Both the position numbers and the translations under genes were made by a program. From Methanosarcinales archaeon (GTDB lineage Archaea > Halobacteriota > Methanosarcinia > Methanosarcinales > Methanocomedenaceae), in contig JAUWRA010000003.1 of assembly GCA_030610815.1 (NCBI GenBank), positions 1-38,147 on the forward strand: a DNA stretch of 38,147 bases, written 5' to 3'. Shown piece by piece: positions 9,267-19,463 of the stretch (position 1 is its first letter; every line of letters begins with the position of its first letter). Under the pieces are notes generated by a model that was given only the letters and a program-made list of their open reading frames with translations, was not told where the DNA came from and did no database searches.

Positions 9267-11648
9267 ATGGTTATTAAAAAAGGCAAATTTACCATAGAAG
9301 GTCTGGAAAATGTCCAGATAAACATAGGCAAGGTAATATCTTCTGATGAAGAAAAAGAAGAGCCACAAGGTCCGACTCCCGCACCCGATATACATGAACT
9401 GCGGGATTGGGATATGAGGCTGCTTAAGCGGTACGAACCCGTTTATTCGCCTATTTGCGATCTGTGCTGTTACTGCACCTATGGCAAGTGCGACCTGACA
9501 GGTAACAAGGAAGGTGCTTGCGGCATCAACCAGGAAGCCCACCAGGCCCGTGAAGCTATGCTCAGGACCTTGACAGGTGCAGCCGCCCATGCGGGCCACG
9601 GCAGACACCTGCTGAACCATCTTATCGAGCGTTTTGGAGCAGACCATCCTATCGATGTGGGGCCCAGTAACATCAAAGCACCGGTCACCCAGACTGTATT
9701 GGGTATTAAACCGGAGACCATTGGTGATTTTGTCCCTGTACTGGACTATGTGGAAGAGCAGATAACACAACTGCTGGCTACAACCCATATTGGCCAGGAA
9801 GGGAGTGCCATAGATTTTGAATCCAAAGCCCTGCATGCAGGTATGGTGGACCATGTTGGCATGGAAGTATCTGATATTATCCAGATATCCTGCCTGGATA
9901 TGCCAAAAAGCCAGGCCGATGCTCCACTGGTCGATGTGGGTATGGGTATAATTGATTCCACCAAACCAGTGCTTTTATGTATAGGGCACAATGTGGCCGC
10001 TGTCACATATATTATGGATTATATGGAAGAGCATGACCTGTTTGACAAGATAGAATTAGCTGCCATTTGCTGCACGGCACATGACATGACACGGGTCAAT
10101 CCAAAGGCAAAGGTAGTGGGGTCTTTGTCAAAGCAGCTCAAATACATCCGCTCAGGCATCCCTGACCTGATAATTGTGGATGAACAATGTATCAGGGCCG
10201 ATATGATGCGGGAAACCAGTAAACTTCATATTCCTGTTATTGCTACCAATGATAAGGTCATGTATGGTCTGCCTGACAGGAGCAATGATGACATTGATGA
10301 CATAATCAATGACCTCGCATCAGGTGACCAGCCCGGTGTCTTATTGTTCGACTATGATAAGGTCGGTGAACTGGCCCCGAAACTTGTCATGAAGATGGCA
10401 CCAATACGCAAGGAAAAAGGTATTACTGCCCTGCCAAGTGATGAGGAGTTCAAAAAACTGGCATCAAGCTGTACCCAGTGCGGTGCATGTGTGATAGGCT
10501 GCCCACAGGGACTTGAAATTGATAAGGCAATGGAAGCCGCAGTAGAAGGCGACCTGACATTGTTCGAGGAATTGCATGATAAATGTATCGGCTGCGGACG
10601 GTGCGAATTTGAATGTCCCAAGGACATTCCGATATTGAATGTGATCGAGAAAGCGGCCCAGAAGGTCATACGTGAGGAGAAGGGAAAGGTCAGGACCGGC
10701 AGGGGCCAGGTAGGAGACCCTGAGATAAGGGAAGAGGGTGTCAACCTTGTGATGGGGACCACTCCCGGTATTATAGCTATCATTGGCTGCCCTAACTACC
10801 CTGACGGAAGTCGCGATGTATATGAGATTGCCGAAGAGATGCTGCAGCGGAGTTATATTGTCGTTACATCAGGTTGCAGTGCCATGGATATTGGCATGTT
10901 CAAAGATGACGAGGGTAAGACCCTGTATGAGCGATACGGGGGAAGTTTCCTCAAAGGCAACCTGCTAAATACCGGTTCATGTGTTTCAAACGCCCACATA
11001 ACAGCCACTACTATCAAGGTAGCTGCCATATTTGCCAGGCGTGATATTAGCGGCAACTTTGAAGAGATCGCAGATTATGTAATGAACAGGATAGGAGCCG
11101 TGGGCCTGGCATGGGGTGGATTTACCCAGAAAGCACTTTCCATCGGTACAGGCTGTAACCGTCTTGGTATCCCTGTAGTGTTGGGACCTCACGGACCCAA
11201 ATACAGGCGGGCATACACGGGCAAGCCCTATGACAAGGATAAGTGGAACTTACTGGATGCCAGGGACGGTTCAGTGCATAATGTCGAACCTGCACCCGAA
11301 CATTTGTTGATATCAGCAGAAAATAAAGCAGAGCTCATGCCCCTGCTGGCTAAACTCTGCTTTAGGCCAGGTGATAATAACCTGGGACGGATGATCAAGC
11401 TGACCCATTACATCGAACTGAGCGAAAAGTACCTGGGCGTGCTGCCTGATGACTGGCACATTTATGTGAGAAGTGAAGCTGACCTGCCCCTTGCAAAGAG
11501 GGAGAAGCTGCTTAAGGTACTGGAAGAGGAACATGGATGGAAGATCGACTGGGAAAAGAAAAAGATACTTGAAGGTCCGGCCAGGAAGGTCGATGTATCC
11601 TTCCAGCCCACAAATGTACCCAGACTGTGCAAGGGGGCGAGCGAATAA
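9267..11648 (+). CDS. cdhA: CODH/ACS complex subunit alpha
   Basis: 793 aa; [23 protein letters not shown], ferredoxin clusters [12 protein letters not shown] and [21 protein letters not shown]. Confidence 0.97.
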   Translation: MVIKKGKFTIEGLENVQINIGKVISSDEEKEEPQGPTPAPDIHELRDWDMRLLKRYEPVYSPICDLCCYCTYGKCDLTGNKEGACGINQEAHQAREAMLRTLTGAAAHAGHGRHLLNHLIERFGADHPIDVGPSNIKAPVTQTVLGIKPETIGDFVPVLDYVEEQITQLLATTHIGQEGSAIDFESKALHAGMVDHVGMEVSDIIQISCLDMPKSQADAPLVDVGMGIIDSTKPVLLCIGHNVAAVTYIMDYMEEHDLFDKIELAAICCTAHDMTRVNPKAKVVGSLSKQLKYIRSGIPDLIIVDEQCIRADMMRETSKLHIPVIATNDKVMYGLPDRSNDDIDDIINDLASGDQPGVLLFDYDKVGELAPKLVMKMAPIRKEKGITALPSDEEFKKLASSCTQCGACVIGCPQGLEIDKAMEAAVEGDLTLFEELHDKCIGCGRCEFECPKDIPILNVIEKAAQKVIREEKGKVRTGRGQVGDPEIREEGVNLVMGTTPGIIAIIGCPNYPDGSRDVYEIAEEMLQRSYIVVTSGCSAMDIGMFKDDEGKTLYERYGGSFLKGNLLNTGSCVSNAHITATTIKVAAIFARRDISGNFEEIADYVMNRIGAVGLAWGGFTQKALSIGTGCNRLGIPVVLGPHGPKYRRAYTGKPYDKDKWNLLDARDGSVHNVEPAPEHLLISAENKAELMPLLAKLCFRPGDNNLGRMIKLTHYIELSEKYLGVLPDDWHIYVRSEADLPLAKREKLLKVLEEEHGWKIDWEKKKILEGPARKVDVSFQPTNVPRLCKGASE

Positions 11649-12178
11649 TGGCAACTAAAGAACTGGATACCACCAAAAATGCAGTACCCTTTGACAGAGC
11701 TAATATTCCCGGACCAAAGATGGCAAAAGCCGTTAAAGCAGAGGTGGCAGGTAAGTTTATTTCAAAAGCAAAGCGTCCGCTGCTCATCGTAGGGACTGCG
11801 GCTGGTGATGATGGTGTCATTGAAATTGTCAGGAGCATGGCTGAAAAAGGCATACCGGTGGCTGCCACGGGAAGTAGCTTGAAGCGATTGAAAGAGGAAG
11901 GTATTGATGCCACCTACGTCAACCTGCACGCACTGGTCTCATACCTGAAAGATCCTGACTGGAAGGGATTTGATGGCAAGGGTGGATATGATACAACCAT
12001 ATTCCTTGGGCATACGTACTACTATGCCAGCCAGTTGATGTCCACGTTAAAGAATTTTACAAAAATCAAGATAATCTCTATTGACAGGCACTATCATCCA
12101 AATGCGCAGCAATCCTTTGGTAACCTTAAACCGGATGATTTTATCAAGGCACTGGATGTGGTTGTAGCACAATTATAA
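11648..12178 (+). CDS. cdhB: CODH/ACS complex subunit epsilon
   Basis: ATG 11648 overlaps cdhA stop (TAATG); KRPLLIVGTAAGDD..., FLGHTYYYASQLMSTLKNF. Confidence 0.93.
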   Translation: MATKELDTTKNAVPFDRANIPGPKMAKAVKAEVAGKFISKAKRPLLIVGTAAGDDGVIEIVRSMAEKGIPVAATGSSLKRLKEEGIDATYVNLHALVSYLKDPDWKGFDGKGGYDTTIFLGHTYYYASQLMSTLKNFTKIKIISIDRHYHPNAQQSFGNLKPDDFIKALDVVVAQL

Positions 12179-12229
12179 AGAATTACTGGCAAGGAAGATC
12201 AATAAAAAAAGAAGTGTGAGGATTTTATA

Positions 12230-13627
12230 ATGGCAGATGAATTCCCGTTTGAAATATCCCCTATGTTCGAAGGGGAAAGAGTCCGTAAAGATGATATGTA
12301 TGTTGAACTGGCTGGTCCGAAATCCAAAGGGTTCGAACTGGTAAGTGCAGTGGACATAGATGAGATGGAGGATGGTAAATTCACGCTTATCGGTCCCGAC
12401 ATCTCTGATATGGAAGAGGGAGGGCGTTATCCACTGGCTATGATATACCGCATAGCAGGAGAACTGGTGGAACCTGACCTGGAAGCCATTGTTGAAAGGC
12501 GGAACCATGATTTCCAGAATTACATCCAGGGTGTTATGCACCTGAACCAGCGGTATGATGTATGGCTCAGGATCAACAAGGATTCCATTGCGAAAGGGCT
12601 CAATTCTTTTGAAGATATTGCAAAGGCTACCATGATGCTGTTTCGGAATGAACTGCCATTTATAGAGAAGATCGATGCCACATATATCACTGATATCGAG
12701 AAGGTAGAAGATGAACTGGCAAAGGCAATGGAGAGATATGCTGCCAGGGACGAGAGGACACGCAACCTCCATGATGAGGACGTGGATACTTTCTACGGCT
12801 GCAGCCTGTGCCAGAGTTTCGCACCGACCAGTGTATGTGTGATAACTCCCGACAGGATCGCACTATGTGGTGCGATCAACTGGTTCGACGGCAGGGCAGC
12901 AGCAAAGGTGGACCCTGAGGGTCCCCAGTTCCCGATAGAGAAAGGCGAGCTACTGGACGAAATTGGCGGTGAGTACTCAGGTGTCAACGAGGTCGCCCAG
13001 AAACTCTCTGGCGACGAATACAACAGGATCAAGATCCATAGTTTCTTTGAGTTTCCACATACCTCGTGCGGATGTTTCGAGGTTGTAGGATTCTATATGC
13101 CGGAAGTTGACGGTATCGGCTGGGTCGACCGGGATTACACTGGCATGGCCCCTAACGGGCTTGCATTCAGTACGATGGCTGGCCAGACCGGCGGCGGAAA
13201 GCAGGTTATTGGCTTTTTAGGTGTTGGGATCAACTATTTCCGCTCACCAAAGTTCATCCAGGCGGATGGCGGCTGGAACAGGGTGGTCTGGATGCCAAAA
13301 TTCCTCAAGGATAAGGTACTGGCTGATATCCCTGCAGATATCGTAGACAAAGTGGCTACAGAAGAGGATGCACAGGACCTGGATACTTTGAAGGAATTCC
13401 TCAAAGAGAAAGATCATCCTGTGGTCAAGAACTGGGGTGCTGACGAGGAAGAAGAAGAGGATGAAGAATCAACTGGAACTTCAACAGCTATGCCGGTATT
13501 TGGCATGCCTGATCCTGCCATGCTGCAGAACATCCCGCCTATGATCGGCGGTGGTGGTGGTATAAAAATTACCCTGAAGAATGCCAAGGTCTCCATCGAC
13601 AAGATCATACTGAGCAGTAAGAAATAA
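12230..13627 (+). CDS. cdhC: CODH/ACS complex subunit beta (acetyl-CoA synthase)
   Basis: YGCSLCQSFAPTSVCVITPDRIALCGAINW, FFEFPHTSCGCFEVVGFYMPEVDGIG A-cluster motifs. Confidence 0.97.
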   Translation: MADEFPFEISPMFEGERVRKDDMYVELAGPKSKGFELVSAVDIDEMEDGKFTLIGPDISDMEEGGRYPLAMIYRIAGELVEPDLEAIVERRNHDFQNYIQGVMHLNQRYDVWLRINKDSIAKGLNSFEDIAKATMMLFRNELPFIEKIDATYITDIEKVEDELAKAMERYAARDERTRNLHDEDVDTFYGCSLCQSFAPTSVCVITPDRIALCGAINWFDGRAAAKVDPEGPQFPIEKGELLDEIGGEYSGVNEVAQKLSGDEYNRIKIHSFFEFPHTSCGCFEVVGFYMPEVDGIGWVDRDYTGMAPNGLAFSTMAGQTGGGKQVIGFLGVGINYFRSPKFIQADGGWNRVVWMPKFLKDKVLADIPADIVDKVATEEDAQDLDTLKEFLKEKDHPVVKNWGADEEEEEDEESTGTSTAMPVFGMPDPAMLQNIPPMIGGGGGIKITLKNAKVSIDKIILSSKK

Positions 13628-13645
13628 CTTCCCTGAGGCAGTGCC

Positions 13646-14395
13646 TTGAAAGTCGTAGCAATTACCGGGAAGGGAGGTACAGGCAAGACTGCTGTAGCAG
13701 CCATGCTCATCCGCTGGCTGGTGAACAGGGATGCAACCATCCTGGCCATTGATGCTGACCCTGACTCCAATCTCCCTGAGGCACTTGGGGATGTGGTTGA
13801 GGAAACCCTGGCCGACCAGCGGGAGTTCCTGCTGCAGGAGCGGGATAATCTGCCGCCTGATACTGATAAGGAACGGTTGCTTGAATCCAGGATATACAGT
13901 ATACTTGCTGAGCGTCATGGGTATGACCTGCTGGTGATGGGCAGGCCCGAAGGCAGTGGATGTTATTGCTTTACCAACAACTTGCTGCGCAACATAATGG
14001 ACCGGATCATCAAGAACTATGACCTGGTGATCATTGATACGGCAGCTGGCCTGGAACACCTTAGCCGGGGTATCATCCGGGATGTTGACGAACTTGTTGT
14101 GGTGACAGACGGTTCCAGGCGGGGGCTCCAGACTGCCGAGCGGATACGGGACCTTGAAAAGGAACTGGACCTGAAGATACGGCATATGTTTGTGATATTC
14201 AATAAGGTGACACCGCAAAACCGTGAGCGGCTTAATAAATATGCACAGGAATTAGGGCTGGAGGTTGCAGGCATGGTACCATTTGATGAGGATATTGCCA
14301 GATTCGACCTGGACGGAAAGGCACTGAGTGAACTGCCTGCGACATCAACTGCGGTGATTGAAATGGAAAACATTATTATGAAATTGGGGATTTAA
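13646..14395 (+). CDS. CooC-like nickel-insertion ATPase
   Basis: P-loop VVAITGKGGTGKTAVAAML; IDADPDSNLPEALG; MGRPEGSGCYCFTNNLLR; placed between cdhC and cdhD. Confidence 0.9.
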   Translation: MKVVAITGKGGTGKTAVAAMLIRWLVNRDATILAIDADPDSNLPEALGDVVEETLADQREFLLQERDNLPPDTDKERLLESRIYSILAERHGYDLLVMGRPEGSGCYCFTNNLLRNIMDRIIKNYDLVIIDTAAGLEHLSRGIIRDVDELVVVTDGSRRGLQTAERIRDLEKELDLKIRHMFVIFNKVTPQNRERLNKYAQELGLEVAGMVPFDEDIARFDLDGKALSELPATSTAVIEMENIIMKLGI

Positions 14396-14449
14396 GAGAA
14401 CAGATTTACAATTACTTGAAGACATGCGATGAAATAAGGTGGAATCACA

Positions 14450-15754
14450 ATGGCAAAAAAGATCAAGTTATCTGAACTGGGCAGCCTGTTCAATGATATG
14501 GACGTGGAATCCCTGGAAGGTGTGACCATTGAAGGTGACATTGAACTGGAGATGGATACCGGTGGCGGGTTTGATCCGCAACTGGCATATATGCTGGGAC
14601 ATGAAACAGCCCAGATAGCCCGGCACTTGATAAACATATCACGATTATTAGGTTATCCTGTGGACCAGTTGTTCGGGTCAATAGCCCAGGGAGAAGTTCC
14701 AGGTGTTACCAGGCCCAGGCAATTGCTGCCATCTAAATTCGAAGTTGGTAGGATCGAAGAGTGGAAAAACCCCATACAGGAAGTAATACTGGGTGCCACA
14801 TCCTCAGACGGTGGTACCAGGAAGAATACGTTCACCCTGGGTGGTGAGAACGCACTGCCCTATTATTTTGACAGTCCCATGCCGCACCGCAACCACATCA
14901 CTATGGATGTGTTTGATATGCCTATCGGGATGGCAAAGGCTGTGAAGGTTAATTATGAGGATGTGCTCGAAAGCCCGGCAGAATGGGCCAAAAAAGTTGT
15001 CAATGATTTTGGTGCCGACATGGTGACCATCCACCTTATCAGTACAGACCCGAATATCAAGGATACATCTCCCAGGGAAGCTGCCGAGACCGTGGCCGAT
15101 GTGTTACAGGCCGTGGATGTACCTATCGTTATCGGCGGCAGCGGCAACCCTGAAAAGGACCCCGAAGTGCTGGAGAAGGCCGCTGAAGTGGCTGAGGGCG
15201 AGCGTGTGCTGCTGGCCAGTGCAAGCCTGAACCTTGATTATGAACGTATTGCAAAGGCTGCCACTGATTACGGGCATGTGGTGCTCTCATGGACCCAGCT
15301 TGAGATAAATGCCCAGAAGGAGTTGAACCGCAAACTGATGAAGCAGTGCGGGGTTAAGCGTGAGGATATTATCATGGACCCCACAACCGCAGCACTGGGA
15401 TACGGCCTGGATTATGCTTATACCAATATGGAGCGCATCAGGCTGGCAGGTCTTATGGGGGATGAGGAGCTGTCATTCCCGATGAGCAGCGGTACTACCA
15501 ATGCATGGGGTGCCAGGGAAGCCTGGATGGTAGGTTCCCCGCTTAAGGAAGACAGCGACTGGGGACCCAGGGAATACAGGGGTCCGATATGGGAGATCGT
15601 GACCGGCCTGACCCTTTCACTGGCAGGCAACGATCTGTTCATGATGATGCATCCAGGTTCGGTAGCTGTACTAAAGGAGATTACCCAGAGCCTGCACGGT
15701 TCACTTGAGAGGGATGCAGTGGATATATCCGACTGGGTCACGGCGGAGGTGTGA
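14450..15754 (+). CDS. cdhD: CODH/ACS corrinoid Fe-S protein subunit delta
   Basis: [46 protein letters not shown]-barrel [33 protein letters not shown]. Confidence 0.95.
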   Translation: MAKKIKLSELGSLFNDMDVESLEGVTIEGDIELEMDTGGGFDPQLAYMLGHETAQIARHLINISRLLGYPVDQLFGSIAQGEVPGVTRPRQLLPSKFEVGRIEEWKNPIQEVILGATSSDGGTRKNTFTLGGENALPYYFDSPMPHRNHITMDVFDMPIGMAKAVKVNYEDVLESPAEWAKKVVNDFGADMVTIHLISTDPNIKDTSPREAAETVADVLQAVDVPIVIGGSGNPEKDPEVLEKAAEVAEGERVLLASASLNLDYERIAKAATDYGHVVLSWTQLEINAQKELNRKLMKQCGVKREDIIMDPTTAALGYGLDYAYTNMERIRLAGLMGDEELSFPMSSGTTNAWGAREAWMVGSPLKEDSDWGPREYRGPIWEIVTGLTLSLAGNDLFMMMHPGSVAVLKEITQSLHGSLERDAVDISDWVTAEV

Positions 15755-15756
15755 AA

Positions 15757-17163
15757 ATGAAAGTCAACAGCCCACTTGAGGTTTACAAGTTCCTGCCCCA
15801 GACCAATTGCGGTGATTGCGGTGAAGCTACTTGCATGGCTTTTGCATCCCATATGATAGACCGTTCATTGAAACTGGAAGACTGCCCGCCCCTGCTTGAG
15901 GATAAGTTCAGGAAAAAGTACCTGAAGCTGGCAGAACTGCTGGCACCTGAGATAAGGGAAGTGATTATCGGTACTGGCGAACACGCTGTGTCCGTGGGCG
16001 GCGATGATATACTGTACCGTCACCAGTTGACGTTCTTTAACCAGCCTGCACTTGCTGTGGATGTCTGGGATACTATGAGCGAGGATGAACTGACAGAACG
16101 GATCAAGTTCATTAATGAGTATAAGAAATTCTATGTTGGCAGGTTCCTGAAACTTGACATGGTTGCTATTCGCAGTACTTCCGGCGACCCTGACAAGTTC
16201 AAACAGGCTGTAACTATTGCGGCCGGGAATACTGAACTGCCGCTAATCCTGTGCAGCCTGGACCCTAAGGTGCTAAAGGCCGGCCTGGAAGTAGTGGCTG
16301 ACAGGAAGCCTCTGCTATATGCTGCTACAAAGGATAACTGGCAGGATGTGGCCGACCTGATGATGGAGTACGATGTACCGCTGGTACTGTTCTCCCCTGA
16401 CGACCTGGATACTTTAAAGAGCCTGGCTGCCACGTTTTTGGAGATGGGACGTGAGGACCTGGTACTTGATCCGGGCACAAATCCGCAGGGGAAGCCGCTA
16501 CGGGAATCATTTGAGAATTTCCTTATGATAAGGCGTGCCGGAATCAAGGAAGGACAGCATGAGATTGCTTTCCCGCTGCTGGCAGTACCTATGACGGCAT
16601 ACCTTGCCAATGACGACCCTGTTTCTGCCAGTTACTGGGAGACTGTGCTGGCATCGGTATTCACGGTGCGCTACGGTGATATCATGATACTGCACAGCAT
16701 CGAGCCTTATGCCCTGCTGCCTGAGATGCATATCAGGGATACTATCTACACTGACCCGAGAAAGCCTGTAAAGGTGGACCCAAAGGTGTACGAGGTGGGT
16801 TCGCCGGATAAGGATTCACCTGTATTTGTAACAACCAACTTTGCCTTGACATATTATACAGTGGAGAGCGATCTGGCCAGTAACGATATTGACTGTTACC
16901 TGCTGGCGACCGATACTGACGGCCTTGGTGTGGAGGCTGCGGTGGCAGGCGGGCAGATGACAGGGCAGAAGGTGTCTGATGAGTTCAAGAGGATTGGTTT
17001 TGATTTCAGCGAGATGACCGCTCACAATACTGTCATTCTTCCGGGACTGGCTGCACGCCTGCAGGGTGACATGGAGGATGCCAGCGGACTGAAGGTGAAG
17101 ATCGGACCGCCTGACAGCGGCCGGATACCTGGCTGGATGGAGAAGAACTGGCCTCCTGAGTGA
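15757..17163 (+). CDS. cdhE: CODH/ACS corrinoid Fe-S protein subunit gamma
   Basis: MKVNSPLEVYKFLPQTNCGDCGEATCMAFASHMI (4Fe-4S motif), C-terminal corrinoid-binding region. Confidence 0.95.
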   Translation: MKVNSPLEVYKFLPQTNCGDCGEATCMAFASHMIDRSLKLEDCPPLLEDKFRKKYLKLAELLAPEIREVIIGTGEHAVSVGGDDILYRHQLTFFNQPALAVDVWDTMSEDELTERIKFINEYKKFYVGRFLKLDMVAIRSTSGDPDKFKQAVTIAAGNTELPLILCSLDPKVLKAGLEVVADRKPLLYAATKDNWQDVADLMMEYDVPLVLFSPDDLDTLKSLAATFLEMGREDLVLDPGTNPQGKPLRESFENFLMIRRAGIKEGQHEIAFPLLAVPMTAYLANDDPVSASYWETVLASVFTVRYGDIMILHSIEPYALLPEMHIRDTIYTDPRKPVKVDPKVYEVGSPDKDSPVFVTTNFALTYYTVESDLASNDIDCYLLATDTDGLGVEAAVAGGQMTGQKVSDEFKRIGFDFSEMTAHNTVILPGLAARLQGDMEDASGLKVKIGPPDSGRIPGWMEKNWPPE

Positions 17164-17198
17164 GAGGATACGTAAATTCTGAATATTTTCATGGGATG

Positions 17199-17240
17199 GA
17201 TGGGTTTTTCCCATCTGCATTTTTATATTTCTTTATGGAT
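17199..17240 (+). terminator. Hairpin plus T-rich tract after cdhE
   Basis: GATGGG-TTTTT-CCCATC stem-loop (17199-17215) followed by T-rich tgcatttttatatttctttat, 36 nt after cdhE stop. Confidence 0.5.
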
Positions 17241-17316
17241 CGGCTGAATCATCTCTTCTTTCACACTATTACCATGACCAAAAGCGTGCTCAGTTACATT
17301 TGAACATGGCAAGGTC

Positions 17317-17559
17317 CTATCTGTTTTTCGATGTCAGATTCGCCTGTATCTGTTCAAGCACAGTGATTGGTATTTCCAGGCCCGTACCTGTACTGTTCAT
17401 CATGATCCATGTATTCAAGGCTGTTGCAATAGTCAGGGCCTGTTTATCATCATCGGTTATTTCCTCTATCCACTGCACAACCCTGGACTTGTTCAGTATT
17501 TCAACACCATAGACCGATTCGATAATGTCCAGGTGTGCCAGTATACGATCTTCCATCAT
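17317..17559 (-). CDS. Small hypothetical protein (80 aa)
   Basis: ORF MMEDRILAHLDIIESVYGVEILNK...; no recognised family. Confidence 0.5.
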   Translation of the reverse strand: MMEDRILAHLDIIESVYGVEILNKSRVVQWIEEITDDDKQALTIATALNTWIMMNSTGTGLEIPITVLEQIQANLTSKNR

Positions 17560-17568
17560 ATCCCTGCC

Positions 17569-17811
17569 TTAGAATTCTTCACCAACATCCAACTGGTGTT
17601 CAAAATTGCTTGGAAGACACGGCCTGCGCCTCCTATTTTCATGGAATTTTTTCTTTTTTTCTTCCAGAGCATCCACTGCGATACATAATTCATCCTTAAC
17701 AGAATCAGGATTATGTTCCAGTTCTTTGTCCAATTGTACAATAATAAGTTCAAGCTGGGCGGGTGACATTTCTTTGTATCGCTTTTTTAGGTACTCCATT
17801 TTAGATATCAT
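17569..17811 (-). CDS. Small hypothetical helical protein (80 aa)
   Basis: ORF MISKMEYLKKRYKEMSPAQLELIIVQLDKELEH...; 9 nt upstream of preceding ORF. Confidence 0.5.
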   Translation of the reverse strand: MISKMEYLKKRYKEMSPAQLELIIVQLDKELEHNPDSVKDELCIAVDALEEKKKKFHENRRRRPCLPSNFEHQLDVGEEF

Positions 17812-17925
17812 GGATATTCCTCCTTATCAGGCAGACGGTACTCAAAACAACACTGCTTTAGAATTAAACATGGATTGCAATCACATATAATGTTGTTGGG
17901 CAGAACACTGAAGATCTTATGTGCT

Positions 17926-17954
17926 ATTTACTAAACTCACAAATGACCGTTAGG
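17926..17954 (+). repeat. Dispersed 29-nt repeat, copy 1
   Basis: ATTTACTAAACTCACAAATGACCGTTAGG; 26/29 identical to 32662-32690. Confidence 0.6.
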
Positions 17955-18222
17955 TCTCTACACTTGCCGTAATTTGCTTCATTCATTAATCTCCCTCCTC
18001 ATTTAAAATTCTTATGTATTCTTCCACCAGAGACTTCCCCATTCCCAATATCGGGGTAATCTCCTCACTTTTCATCGTCCTGTTCTTTTGACACCCCGTT
18101 AGTGGAAAAACAAACGTAGTGCCCCACGTAACTTGTTTTTATACAATTTATTCGGTATAATGCTTATCTCGTGCAAGCATGCGCAACATATATATGTGAT
18201 GACCTATATATGTAAGTATGAG

Positions 18223-18241
18223 GCTACACATGTCGTGTAGC
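18223..18241. promoter_or_regulatory. Palindromic operator-like element upstream of TATA-like box
   Basis: Perfect inverted repeat GCTACAC-ATGTC-GTGTAGC directly before AGATATATAAG (~18242-18252), ~45 nt upstream of ATG 18288. Confidence 0.55.
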
Positions 18242-18287
18242 AGATATATAAGCAACACATTGAATAAAAAAACGAAGGTGAAGAAAA

Positions 18288-18812
18288 ATGAAAAACAATA
18301 CAACAATTGCACTCCTGCTTGCAGCACTTGTCCTTGGTACAGTTGGGGCAGGTGTCGTAAGCGCAGGAACGAATGACGCTCAAACCGGCAATAGCTGGTA
18401 CGACTGGATGGCAGACCACATGAGATTTGGCAGAGGCTACGGCTATGGCATGATGGGTGCTGCACCCGGATTCTGCGGAGGATACGGTAGCTACGCACCG
18501 GTTGCACCAGGATATGAGACCAATGCTCAAGAAGTAACAGTCTGGACTGTTGAAGATGCACTCGAGATCGCACAGGAACAGATCGATAGCGATGTATCGG
18601 AAAACAACATCTACCAGATGGGCAGATGGTGGATCGTTTACTTCACAGATGATGACGGTACTATCGAGCAAGCTTACATCGATGCTTTCACAGGTGAAGT
18701 AGTGGAAGATATTAATACAGCAACCCAGCAGGCATATGGGTCTACAAACACCCGATCCTACCGTGGTGGAATGGGCTACGGCATGGGCTATGGAATGATG
18801 TATGGCTACTGA
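18288..18812 (+). CDS. Secreted PepSY-like domain protein with Gly/Tyr/Met-rich segments
   Basis: Signal peptide MKNNTTIALLLAALVLGTVGAGVVSAG; PepSY-like VEDALEIAQEQIDSDVSENNIYQMGRWWIVYFTDDDGTIEQAYIDAFTGEVV; C-term GGMGYGMGYGMMYGY; SD GAAGGTGA. Confidence 0.75.
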   Translation: MKNNTTIALLLAALVLGTVGAGVVSAGTNDAQTGNSWYDWMADHMRFGRGYGYGMMGAAPGFCGGYGSYAPVAPGYETNAQEVTVWTVEDALEIAQEQIDSDVSENNIYQMGRWWIVYFTDDDGTIEQAYIDAFTGEVVEDINTATQQAYGSTNTRSYRGGMGYGMGYGMMYGY

Positions 18813-18914
18813 GTCATACGTCACCATTTTTAGTGAATAGTCACGGGCGTTAGCCCGGCGACAGTAGCCGCCTGGATACTGCCCAATCTTCGATTAGAAA
18901 TCTGAGGCATGACT
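18812..18914 (+). ncRNA. Candidate multibranched structured RNA / 3' UTR element
   Basis: Closing stem AGTCAT (18812-18817)/ATGACT (18909-18914) around hairpins CGGGC-GTTA-GCCCG (18844-18857), CAGTA-N10-TACTG (18862-18881), GATT-AGA-AATC (18892-18902). Confidence 0.3.
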
Positions 18915-18955
18915 AAAATTGCAGATGAAGCAGAATGAATAAAGAGGTGTAAAAG

Positions 18956-19051
18956 ATGGTAACAACTGAAATGACATTTGATGAAGCAAAAGAGATTCTA
19001 AAAAAATGGTATCAATACCATGTGTCGCTGACTGACATTGTGATGAACTAA
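18956..19051 (+). CDS. Putative microprotein (31 aa)
   Basis: MVTTEMTFDEAKEILKKWYQYHVSLTDIVMN; SD-like GAGGTG ~9 nt upstream. Confidence 0.45.
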   Translation: MVTTEMTFDEAKEILKKWYQYHVSLTDIVMN

Positions 19052-19111
19052 TATGAATTAAGATAAAATGAAATTAACGTATAAAACAGTTCTAAAAACG
19101 AGGTGAGAATA

Positions 19112-19336
19112 ATGATGGAATATGGCGGATATGGAATGGACGGAGGCGGTTTTGGTCTCGGGTTCATAGGTCCGATCATCAATATCATCATACTTTTTGC
19201 GATAATATGGGCAGTATCATCCATGTTTAACAACAGGCGTGATGGTGGAGATAACGATTCAAGGATCGTAAGACTTGAAAGAGACACCGAACACACAAGG
19301 GATACGCTTGAAAAGATACTCAAAAAACTTGAATGA
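19112..19336 (+). CDS. Small single-TM protein with C-terminal coiled coil
   Basis: MMEYGGYGMDGGGFGLGFIGPIINIIILFAIIWAVSSMFNNRR...RIVRLERDTEHTRDTLEKILKKLE; SD GAGGTG. Confidence 0.7.
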   Translation: MMEYGGYGMDGGGFGLGFIGPIINIIILFAIIWAVSSMFNNRRDGGDNDSRIVRLERDTEHTRDTLEKILKKLE

Positions 19337-19387
19337 TTTCGTTTAATTGGGCTTTCAATGCAAATAAAGATGTGTGAGGATGCATAA

Positions 19388-19462
19388 ATGCGAAAGAATA
19401 ATACACTGCAAAGCATGATACTCCATGAGGCAAAAGCCCGAATATTACAACGAGGTGAATAA
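19388..19462 (+). CDS. Putative leader/microprotein (24 aa)
   Basis: MRKNNTLQSMILHEAKARILQRGE, ends 1 nt before the TTG start of the next gene; SD-like GAGGATG. Confidence 0.25.
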   Translation: MRKNNTLQSMILHEAKARILQRGE

Positions 19463-19463
19463 T

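Noticed and set aside
9207-9854. 215-aa minus-strand ORF opposite cdhA
   Set aside because: Shadow ORF; cdhA is clearly coding on the plus strand
12173-14218. 199-aa and 245-aa minus-strand ORFs opposite cdhC/cooC-like gene
   Set aside because: Shadow ORFs over highly conserved CODH/ACS genes
13646-14395. CooC-like gene inside the cdh operon as a novelty
   Set aside because: A CooC-like accessory gene between cdhC and cdhD is an established arrangement in Methanosarcina-type operons
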